A stretch of 5,981 bases of DNA, taken from positions 1 through 5,981 of the forward strand of contig JALGUK010000142.1 in assembly GCA_029820875.1 (NCBI GenBank), written 5' to 3'. The notes beneath the pieces were generated by a model. It saw only the letters and a list, made by a program, of their open reading frames with translations, was not told where the DNA came from and made no database searches. The stretch is from Candidatus Zipacnadia bacterium. Its GTDB lineage: Bacteria; Armatimonadota; UBA5377; JALGUK01. The translations under genes were made by a program, and so were the position numbers. Positions 1-4,620 of this stretch are shown here, piece after piece (position 1 is the stretch's first letter; the number at the start of each line of letters is the position of its first letter).

Positions 1-287
1 GCCCCCAACACGCCCAGGATGACGATGACCAGAATCCAGATAAGCTTGTCATTGTCGCCCGGGAACTGACGCTGGATGCAGTCAATCAGCGCCCACAGCC
101 AGATAGGAATCCCCACGCAGATGAGCAGGCCGTAAACAATCATCATTACGACCGCGACTCCGCTCGTAACCACTTCAGGAACCTCTCCTGTACCCTCCTC
201 CTGCGCCATAACGCTCGTGCTTACCAGCATCACAACCAGAGCCGCAAGCAGCAGTGTCACAACAAACAACGCAACGGCTCGCTGCAT
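1..287 (-). CDS. Small membrane protein with PLDc_N-like segment (C-terminus cut by window edge)
   Basis: The visible 95 residues start at the ATG read from 287 to 285. Residues 1-28 look like a signal peptide: basic start (MQRA), a long hydrophobic core, and V-M-A at 26-28 before an acidic stretch (QEEGTGE). A second hydrophobic helix spans about 44-68 and ends in the motif WLWALIDCIQRQFPGDNDK (63-81). A third begins at IWILVIVILGVLG (83-95) and runs off the window. The W-x-L-D-x ... F-P-G-x-N-D-K-x-x-W pattern between two helices is typical of the PLDc_N (phospholipase D/nuclease N-terminal) family, usually small membrane proteins of unknown function. A G-run (GGGGGG on the minus strand, 296-301) is the only ribosome-site-like sequence. 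The gene is divergent from the PadR operon and probably unrelated to it. The family call is fairly sure, the function unknown. Confidence 0.75.
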   Translation of the reverse strand, partial: MQRAVALFVVTLLLAALVVMLVSTSVMAQEEGTGEVPEVVTSGVAVVMMIVYGLLICVGIPIWLWALIDCIQRQFPGDNDKLIWILVIVILGVLG

Positions 288-761
288 GAGAGTGACCCCC
301 CGGGTGAGATAAGTGGGTGTAATTGAACTACGTCTGTCGCGCAGTCAAGCAGCGGGCTTCACTGCCATATAACCGCCATCATCATTCAACCCTTTGGCAT
401 TCTTCGCCTCAAACTTGAATTCCCCTTCCTTACGCCTGGTTTTTTTTGTGGCGGAATCCCAACACCTGCGTGAGCCGTAAACAACAAGTGAGAATGTGGG
501 AGGCCATGTCCGCCGAATCCTTATACCTGCTTGCCATTTTGAGCGCACCGAAGAATCTGCTGTCGGGTATGAGTAGCGAGGGTGTCTCGCCCGTGTGGGC
601 AGGTGAGGAGAAGCACTGCAACTATACAGAAAGCAATAGTCAGGAAAAGATAAGTATTTTCGGGGCAAGGTGAAATCCGGTTCAAATTTTACCCCCTTCA
701 CCGACGCCTCAGCGCCTGGAAATGGGATGTGAGCGGCTGCGAGATTTTTTTACTTTACCTG
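288..761. other. Divergent intergenic region, no supportable gene
   Basis: About 470 bases separate the minus-strand membrane protein from the plus-strand promoter. Open frames exist on both strands (minus 345-701, plus 446-673), but neither has a good ribosome site or a recognisable domain. Visible items are an 8-T run at 440-447, a 7-T run at 745-751 forming an AT-rich stretch just upstream of the -35 box, and an inverted repeat at 669-693. For the minus-strand gene a weak promoter can be proposed (TTGACT at 348-343 and TCAATT at 326-321, 16-base spacer), but its -10 box matches poorly. The minus-strand end of the 345-701 frame is charged and protein-like and may be a decayed gene tail. Confidence 0.5.
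669..693. repeat. Inverted repeat / hairpin, possibly a mobile-element end
   Basis: GGTGAAAT (669-676) and ATTTTACC (686-693) form an 8-bp stem with one G-U pair in plus-strand RNA, around a 9-base loop CCGGTTCAA. There is no T-run directly after it, so it is not a convincing terminator. From memory, similar AAATCCGGTTCAAATTTTACCC-like sequences flank REP-associated or IS200-like elements in environmental genomes. That resemblance is recalled and not verified. Confidence 0.35.
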
Positions 762-790
762 TTGACATTTATATGAAAGTATGGTATAGA
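762..790 (+). promoter_or_regulatory. Sigma-70-type promoter of the PadR-headed operon
   Basis: A perfect -35 box TTGACA (762-767) is followed by a 17-base spacer and a -10 box TATAGA (785-790), preceded by an extended -10 TG at 782-783. An AT-rich tract (745-760) just upstream could act as an UP element. The expected transcription start is near 797, giving a leader of about 14 bases to the ATG at 811. This also rules out the in-frame ATG at 790, which lies inside the -10 box. It is the only strong promoter seen in the window, so it probably drives most or all of the plus-strand operon. Confidence 0.85.
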
Positions 791-802
791 TGTTACAAAC
801 AT
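790..802. promoter_or_regulatory. Candidate PadR operator overlapping the transcription start
   Basis: ATGTT (790-794) and AACAT (798-802) form a perfect inverted repeat with a 3-base centre; read another way it is ATGT-N5-ACAT. It overlaps the end of the -10 box and the predicted start site. PadR-family operators are often ATGT/ACAT palindromes placed in this way, so autorepression by the first gene product is likely. A wider imperfect pair, TTATAT (769-774) and ATATAA (801-806), brackets the promoter. Binding is inferred. Confidence 0.5.
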
Positions 803-810
803 ATAAGGCA

Positions 811-1182
811 ATGATCGGGCGGCTTTCCCGTTTCGTCGAGCCCGCGGTCCTTCTTGCTCTGCAAACAGGCGGCGCCGCCCACGGCTATGACCTTGTGACC
901 GTCGCCAACGAACTGCAACTGACTGAAATACCGATTGATGCGGCGGCAATTTATCGCGCATTGCGGCAACTGGAACAGCAGGGTCTGGTGACATCCGCCT
1001 GGGACACATCCAGACCCGGCCCTGCCCGGCGCAACTACAAGCTTACGCCCGCCGGTCGGCGCCGCCTGACTGATTGGATCGATGTCATCGAGCGCCGCGC
1101 CGATGCGTTACGATATTTTGTGAAGCAGGCACGGGGGGCGATTGGAGAATCGTCCAACGAGCCGAAATCAAGCGAGGAGTGA
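811..1182 (+). CDS. PadR-family transcriptional regulator
   Basis: A 123-residue DNA-binding protein that is probably a homodimeric repressor of its own operon. The N-terminal winged helix-turn-helix covers about residues 8-80. HGYDL (24-28) is the usual PadR helix-2 motif, the recognition helix AAAIYRALRQLEQQGLV spans 45-61, and the wing ends in the family signature R-x-Y-x-L-T-x-x-G (74-82). A short C-terminal helix (83-107) for dimerisation and a polar tail follow, as in the short (PadR-s2-like) subgroup. The start at 811 is chosen because the longer frame's ATG at 790 lies in the -10 box, and because AAGG (805-808) sits just before 811, although its spacing is tight. Ten bases separate the stop from the next gene. 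PadR proteins sense small molecules or stress, and the ligand here cannot be read from the sequence. PadR genes next to NifX-type genes are known in anaerobes. Confidence 0.88.
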   Translation: MIGRLSRFVEPAVLLALQTGGAAHGYDLVTVANELQLTEIPIDAAAIYRALRQLEQQGLVTSAWDTSRPGPARRNYKLTPAGRRRLTDWIDVIERRADALRYFVKQARGAIGESSNEPKSSEE

Positions 1183-1192
1183 GAAGCGAACG

Positions 1193-1525
1193 ATGAAGGC
1201 GGCCATTTCTGCTGACACAACCGAGGTCGCGCCGCATTTCGGACGTTGCGAGCACTATGAGATCATTGAGATTGACGACAGCCGAATCGTCGGGCGAGAG
1301 AGTCTCCCAAACCCGGGCCACGCGCCGGGAGCGCTGCCCCGGTTTCTCAAGGAACATGGCGTGAACGTGGTGGTTGCCGGAGGGATGGGGCCTCGCGCAC
1401 AGCAGATATTTGAGCAATTCGGAATCAAAACAATCACCGGTGTAAGTGGAAGTATAGACAGGGTTGCAGATGCCCTCGCCGCCGGTACGCTCAAGGGCGG
1501 CGAAGACCTCTGTAACCACCGGTAA
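1193..1525 (+). CDS. NifX/NifB-type metal-cluster-binding protein 1 (dinitrogenase Fe-Mo cofactor domain)
   Basis: A 110-residue single-domain protein of the COG1433 / MTH1175 / TM1290 type, a ribonuclease-H-like fold that can hold a metal-sulfur cluster. The family marks are MKAAISAD at the start, H-F-G-R-C (15-19) in the first loop, a central G-A-L-P-R-F-L stretch (46-52), V-V-V-A-G-G-M-G-P-R-A (59-69), and the end G-G-E-D-L-C-N-H (102-109). Possible ligands are H15, C19, H21, H43, C107 and H109. This His/Cys-rich pattern differs from the second NifX-like protein of the operon. The start at ATG 1193 fits the family N-terminus; the open frame extends upstream to 1142, but that part only overlaps the PadR gene. 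GAGGAG (1174-1179) and GAGAAG (1181-1186) lie upstream. Nitrogenase work is unlikely because no nif structural gene is seen. A carrier or scaffold role is inferred. Confidence 0.87.
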   Translation: MKAAISADTTEVAPHFGRCEHYEIIEIDDSRIVGRESLPNPGHAPGALPRFLKEHGVNVVVAGGMGPRAQQIFEQFGIKTITGVSGSIDRVADALAAGTLKGGEDLCNHR

Positions 1526-1572
1526 GAAATCGCCACAGCCCACAAGGGCAAATGACGAAAGGAGAGGTAAAG

Positions 1573-1926
1573 ATGAGGCGACGTAATATGTACTATGCGA
1601 CAGGATTACCCGGCTGGATGCGGTTCGGATACAGCCCCGGCTGGGTCGGGCGTAGCGCGAGCGGCCTTGGGCCGTGCGCCGAGTTCATGCTCAGCGGCCA
1701 GTGGCCCACTCCGCAGATGCAGGCGGCCTGGCAGGGTATGCAGGGTGCCGGCGCCTGGCCGATGGGCGGGTTCGGCCCGGCCATGGGCCCGGGCATGGGC
1801 CCGGCCATGGGCATGACCGGGGCACAGCAACTTGACATGCTGCGTTCCCAGGCGCAGATGCTCGAGCAGCAACTTGAGGCGCTGCGCAAGCAGATAAGCG
1901 ATCTGGAGGCCGCAAGCCAGGAGTAA
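1573..1926 (+). CDS. DUF5320-like small protein with Gly/Met/Pro repeats and C-terminal coiled coil
   Basis: A 117-residue protein. The N-terminus is basic and aromatic, with GLPGWMRFGYSPGW at 11-24, a stretch I recall from small proteins encoded beside NifX/MinD-like genes. The middle (45-82) is rich in Met, Gly, Pro, Gln and Trp and includes a short GPAMGPGMGPAMG repeat (68-80). Residues 87-111 form a clean heptad coiled coil with L87, L90, A94, L97, L101, L104, I108 and L111 at a/d positions, suggesting oligomerisation. There is one Cys (C35). The start at 1573 is set by AAGGAG (1559-1564) eight bases upstream; an in-frame ATG at 1552 lies before that site and is unlikely. No enzymatic motif is present. 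A scaffold or partner role for the metal-cluster proteins is inferred from position only, and the DUF5320 link is moderate. Confidence 0.75.
   Translation: MRRRNMYYATGLPGWMRFGYSPGWVGRSASGLGPCAEFMLSGQWPTPQMQAAWQGMQGAGAWPMGGFGPAMGPGMGPAMGMTGAQQLDMLRSQAQMLEQQLEALRKQISDLEAASQE
1776..1811 (+). repeat. Three tandem 12-bp units inside the coiled-coil protein gene
   Basis: The units CCCGGCCATGGG (1776-1787), CCCGGGCATGGG (1788-1799) and CCCGGCCATGGG (1800-1811) are tandem; the outer two are identical and the middle one differs by one base. The outer unit is nearly palindromic. They encode the G-P-A-M / G-P-G-M repeat in frame, so copy-number change would lengthen or shorten the linker without a frameshift. 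Confidence 0.85.
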
Positions 1927-1958
1927 GTTAAGGCCCAATCCAAAAGGGAGAGACATCC

Positions 1959-2351
1959 ATGAAAGTGGCAGTAGCGGCATCAGGTGACAACCTTGAGGCG
2001 CCTGTAGACCCCCGCTTCGGCCGTTGCCCGATGTTCGTGGTCGTGGACACGGACTCGATGGAGTTCCAGGCCATACAGAACCCGGGGGCACTTGCGGGGC
2101 AAGGAGCCGGTATACAGGCGGCTCAGATTATCTCCGATGCAGGCGCCGAGGCCGTGATAGCCGGAAACTACGGCCCGAACGCCTATCAGGCCCTGTCCGC
2201 TGGCGGAATCAAGCTGATGACCGGAGCCTCCGGCAAAGTCAGGGACGCGGTCGAGGCCTTCAATGCCGGCACGCTTCAAGTCCTAAATGACGCCAGTGTC
2301 GGGCCTCATTCCGGCCTCGGCCGTGGCGGCGGAAGGGGAGGAGCCCAGTGA
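1959..2351 (+). CDS. NifX/NifB-type metal-cluster-binding protein 2 with Gly/Arg-rich tail
   Basis: A 130-residue protein of the COG1433 / MTH1175-like family. The N-terminus MKVAVAASGDNLEAPVDPRF leads into R-F-G-R-C-P (19-24), the usual first-loop motif with C23. N-P-G-A (41-44), A-V-I-A-G-N-Y-G-P-N-A (65-75) and a final A-G-T-L (103-106) complete the domain. Unlike NifX-like protein 1 it lacks the C-terminal Cys/His motif and instead ends in a flexible G-L-G-R-G-G-G-R-G-G-A-Q tail (119-130). This subtype resembles archaeal MTH1175 and bacterial orange-protein-type polypeptides, which bind metal-sulfur clusters. An AAGGGAGAG site (1944-1952) precedes ATG 1959. The stop overlaps the next gene's start by four bases (GTGA, 2348-2351), so the two are probably translationally coupled and their products likely cooperate. 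Confidence 0.88.
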   Translation: MKVAVAASGDNLEAPVDPRFGRCPMFVVVDTDSMEFQAIQNPGALAGQGAGIQAAQIISDAGAEAVIAGNYGPNAYQALSAGGIKLMTGASGKVRDAVEAFNAGTLQVLNDASVGPHSGLGRGGGRGGAQ

Positions 2352-3232
2352 CAGAAAACGACGGCTCATCCCGCGACCGCAAGCCGACGATTGCAGTCGC
2401 CGCCGGTAAGGGCGGGACGGGGAAGACGCTGGTCTCAAGCAGCTTGGCATTGGCACTTGCACGCAACGGAGCAGGGGCGGTACAACTGCTGGACTGCGAT
2501 GCGGAGGAGCCCAACGCCGACCTGCTCCTGCACCCGCAAATCCGGGATTCGGAGCCTGTGCATGTGCTTATGCCGGAAGTGGACTTGAGCATATGCACTC
2601 GCTGCGGGCGCTGTGCGGAGGTTTGCCAGTTCAGTGCGATTGCGGTCATTAAAGACGCGGTACTGACCTTCCACGACCTCTGTGCAGCCTGCGGGGCCTG
2701 CGCCTTCGCCTGTCCGGAGGATGCTATTTCGGAGGTCGAGCGCAATGTCGGCGCCGTAGCGAAGGGTGAAGGACCTGCCGGAATGGAGTTCTACCAGGGG
2801 CGCGTCAACGTCGGCGAGCAGCGGTCCGGTCCCGTTCTTCGGGAGGTCAAGAGCTACATCGCAGAGGACAAAATCGCGATCCTGGACGCTCCTCCAGGCA
2901 CATCCTGCCCGATGCAGGAGACGGTCGAGGACAGTGACTACTGCATCCTGGTGACCGAACCCACTCCCTTCGGCCTCAGCGACCTTGGCGCCGCTTACGA
3001 AACATGCAGAACTCTGGGAGTCCCGGCCGGCGTGATAATCAACCGGGATGGTATCGGTGACGAAGCCGTGGACGAATTCTGTGCCGACAACGGTATCGAG
3101 GTCCTGTTGCGTATCCCTCACCAGCGCGCCATCGCAGAGGCTTATTCGCGCGGTGAGACTCTTGTGACCGCGATGCCGGAGTGGAGCGAGAAACTGCTGA
3201 GAGTTTACGAGCGAATCATGGAAAAGCTGTAG
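2348..3232 (+). CDS. MinD/Mrp-like P-loop ATPase with inserted two-cluster ferredoxin domain (ATPase 1)
   Basis: A 294-residue cytosolic ATPase of the COG1149 type. The deviant Walker A G-K-G-G-T-G-K-T is at 20-27 with the signature Lys21, and the switch region D-C-D-A-E-E-P-N is at 49-56. A ferredoxin insert follows, with cluster motif 1 C83-x2-C86-x2-C89-x3-C93 and motif 2 C112-x2-C115-x2-C118-x3-C122-P; all eight ligands are present. The Walker B/switch II motif D-A-P-P-G-T-S-C-P is at 180-188, and its Cys187 is a usual family position. T-E-P-T-P-F-G-L (203-210) and I-I-N-R (226-229) complete the nucleotide fold. The start is GTG at 2348, overlapping the previous stop and preceded by GGGGAGGAG. 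ATP binding and two 4Fe-4S clusters are well supported. A role in loading or moving a metal-sulfur cluster on the neighbouring NifX-fold proteins is inferred by analogy with orange-protein loci. Confidence 0.92.
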   Translation: MTENDGSSRDRKPTIAVAAGKGGTGKTLVSSSLALALARNGAGAVQLLDCDAEEPNADLLLHPQIRDSEPVHVLMPEVDLSICTRCGRCAEVCQFSAIAVIKDAVLTFHDLCAACGACAFACPEDAISEVERNVGAVAKGEGPAGMEFYQGRVNVGEQRSGPVLREVKSYIAEDKIAILDAPPGTSCPMQETVEDSDYCILVTEPTPFGLSDLGAAYETCRTLGVPAGVIINRDGIGDEAVDEFCADNGIEVLLRIPHQRAIAEAYSRGETLVTAMPEWSEKLLRVYERIMEKL

Positions 3233-3270
3233 AGCGGATTTGGTATGCAAGTGGAGGAGGTGAAATCACG

Positions 3271-3555
3271 ATGCCTGGTTTCGACGGAACTGGACCACGC
3301 GGCATGGGCCCGATGACAGGCGGCGGACGCGGGTTTTGTAATCCCGCGAGTCCCTTCTACGGCGCAGCAGGAGCCTACCCGGCTACAGGTGTGCCGGCTG
3401 CCGGTTACGGGCTGATGCCCTTTGGCTACGGACGCGCGGTTGGCGGCTTCGCCACGCCGTTTGCCTTTGGACGCGGTATGGGTTTCGGCGTCCGCGGTGG
3501 ATGGGGAGGCGGTATGGGAATGGGCCGCGGCGGCGGCCGTGGTCGGCGGTGGTAA
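3271..3555 (+). CDS. DUF5320 family protein, Gly-rich
   Basis: A 94-residue protein opening with the DUF5320 signature G-T-G-P-R-G-M-G-P-M-T-G-G-G-R-G-F-C (6-23), including the conserved Cys23. The rest is low-complexity Gly/Ala/Phe/Tyr and ends in G-M-G-R-G-G-G-R-G-R-R-W (83-94). It lacks the C-terminal coiled coil that many family members carry; in this operon the coiled coil sits on the protein encoded at 1573-1926. The start at 3271 is decided by a strong GGAGGAGGTGA site (3253-3263); the open frame runs back to 3181, but that part overlaps the ATPase gene. DUF5320 genes commonly lie near NifX and MinD-like genes in anaerobes, and their function is unknown. The G-R-G-G-G-R-G end is shared with NifX-like protein 2. 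Confidence 0.85.
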   Translation: MPGFDGTGPRGMGPMTGGGRGFCNPASPFYGAAGAYPATGVPAAGYGLMPFGYGRAVGGFATPFAFGRGMGFGVRGGWGGGMGMGRGGGRGRRW

Positions 3556-3571
3556 CCGGATTGATATCCGG
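3556..3571 (+). other. Small hairpin directly after the DUF5320 stop codon
   Basis: CCGGAT (3556-3561) and ATCCGG (3566-3571) pair around a TGAT loop, starting at the first base after the stop. No T-run follows, so it is not a standard intrinsic terminator. It could protect or trim the message end, or attenuate transcription into the downstream leader. Confidence 0.45.
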
Positions 3572-3610
3572 ATGGTATTCCGAAGCATGTAGTTCACTTG
3601 GACAAAGCGC

Positions 3611-3667
3611 GTGGGGCGGCGATGTCAGAAGGTACCAAGGGTGGTTGAACAGCACTCGTCGCCCCGC
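3611..3667 (+). ncRNA. Long stem-loop in the leader of ATPase 2 (candidate structured 5' region)
   Basis: Bases 3611-3622 (GTGGGGCGGCGA) and 3656-3667 (TCGTCGCCCCGC) can form a 12-bp stem with only two wobble pairs, closing a 33-base loop (3623-3655). It lies within the 182-base gap 3556-3737, the largest gap in an otherwise compact operon. I see no coding sequence with a ribosome site there and no known RNA family. No strong promoter is seen between the stem and ATPase 2. It may be a cis-regulatory leader or an RNA processing site. Function is inferred only from size, pairing and position. Confidence 0.4.
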
Positions 3668-3737
3668 AGCCAATATCGCAGGTGACGCGCATCCCATCCG
3701 TCCTTAGCGCGACACGTTCATATCGGAGTCAACTCAA

Positions 3738-4613
3738 ATGAAAAGCGGCCCCAAACAGCTTACCATCATAAGTGGCAAAGGCGGCACCGGCAAGACAACG
3801 GTGCTTGGGTCCTTCGCTGCACTCGCACAGAACAAAGTGGTGGCGGACGCGGATGTGGATGCTGCAAATCTCCACCTTTTGCTGCACCCTCAGGTCCAGC
3901 AGGAGGAGGAGTTCTACGGTGCGAAGATCGCGGTCCGCGACCCGCAAAAGTGCAAGCAAGTAGGTGAGTGCGAGGCGCGATGCCGGTTTGACGCTATCAC
4001 AACCACAAGTATAAACGTTCTGGCTTGCGAGGGGTGCGGGCTGTGCGTCCTCGCGTGCCCCAACAACGCATTGCACCTGCAGACCATCTCCTGCGGGAAG
4101 GCCTTCACCTCCATAACCCGCTACGGCCCGATGGCACACGCAAAGCTTTACCCAGGCGCCGAAAGCTCCGGGCGGCTCGTTACGATGGTGCGCCAGCGCG
4201 CGGAGGACCTCGCACTGCGTGGCGGGCATGACCTTATCATCATTGACGGCCCTCCGGGCATCGGCTGCACCGCCACGGCAGCGGTCGCCGATGTGGACCT
4301 GGCGATTATCGTGACAGAGCCGACCCCGGCGGGAATCCATGACATGCAGCGCGTCGCTGAACTAAGCACCCATTTCGGCGTTCCAACCTACATCATCATC
4401 AACAAGGCTGACCTGAATGCCGAACACGCCAATGAAATCCGCGCCTATGCAGAGGCGAACGGATACCGCGTGCTTGGGGAACTCCCGTATGACCCGGTGG
4501 TCTCGCAAGCCATCACAGCCGGCAAGCCGATGGTCGAGTACGACGACGGACCGGTCGCCGCCGGCATCCGGCGTGTGTGGGATGAGGTTCAAAACGTGCT
4601 TGAGGAGGCGTGA
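3738..4613 (+). CDS. MinD/Mrp-like P-loop ATPase with inserted ferredoxin domain, one cluster ligand missing (ATPase 2)
   Basis: A 291-residue paralogue of ATPase 1. The deviant Walker A G-K-G-G-T-G-K-T is at 13-20 (signature Lys14), the switch D-A-D-V-D-A-A-N at 37-44, and the Walker B/switch II D-G-P-P-G-I-G-C at 170-177. T-E-P-T-P-A-G-I (193-200) and I-I-N-K (220-223) follow. The second cluster motif is complete: C97-x2-C100-x2-C103-x3-C107-P. The first motif reads C72, V75, C78, C82, so the second ligand is Val (GTA) instead of Cys, while the surrounding R-F-D-A-I context is normal. GGAG (3725-3728) precedes ATG 3738. The radical SAM gene begins seven bases after the stop. Two unequal ATPases side by side, as in orange-protein loci, suggest a heteromeric pair in which this subunit carries one full 4Fe-4S cluster and perhaps a 3Fe-4S or no second cluster. 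Confidence 0.9.
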   Translation: MKSGPKQLTIISGKGGTGKTTVLGSFAALAQNKVVADADVDAANLHLLLHPQVQQEEEFYGAKIAVRDPQKCKQVGECEARCRFDAITTTSINVLACEGCGLCVLACPNNALHLQTISCGKAFTSITRYGPMAHAKLYPGAESSGRLVTMVRQRAEDLALRGGHDLIIIDGPPGIGCTATAAVADVDLAIIVTEPTPAGIHDMQRVAELSTHFGVPTYIIINKADLNAEHANEIRAYAEANGYRVLGELPYDPVVSQAITAGKPMVEYDDGPVAAGIRRVWDEVQNVLEEA

Positions 4614-4620
4614 AGCGGCG

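Noticed and set aside
446..673. 75-residue plus-strand open frame
   Set aside because: No ribosome site, no domain, and no promoter upstream.
345..701. 118-residue minus-strand open frame as a real gene
   Set aside because: No ribosome site, no recognisable domain and noise-like composition over most of its length; only the end is protein-like.
790..810. Upstream ATG as start of the PadR gene
   Set aside because: The ATG at 790 overlaps the -10 box and would not be in the transcript; ATG 811 has an AAGG before it and fits the family N-terminus.
1193..2351. Nitrogenase cofactor (nif) system
   Set aside because: Only the small NifX-fold domain is shared; no nifHDK, nifE/N or true NifB is present, and single-domain proteins of this type are common outside nitrogen fixation.
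2444..2461. Sigma-54-like -24/-12 sequence (TTGGCATTGGCACTTGCA)
   Set aside because: The GG-to-GC spacing is one base too long, and it lies inside the ATPase 1 coding sequence in a Leu-Ala repeat. It was considered because orange-protein loci can use sigma-54.
3501..3707. 68-residue plus-strand frame overlapping the DUF5320 end and the leader
   Set aside because: It starts inside the DUF5320 gene in another frame, has no ribosome site, and its sequence looks like a shadow of Gly/Arg codons.
4417..4620. 68-residue N-terminal extension of the radical SAM protein
   Set aside because: It overlaps ATPase 2 in another frame, and the family N-terminus begins right after ATG 4621.
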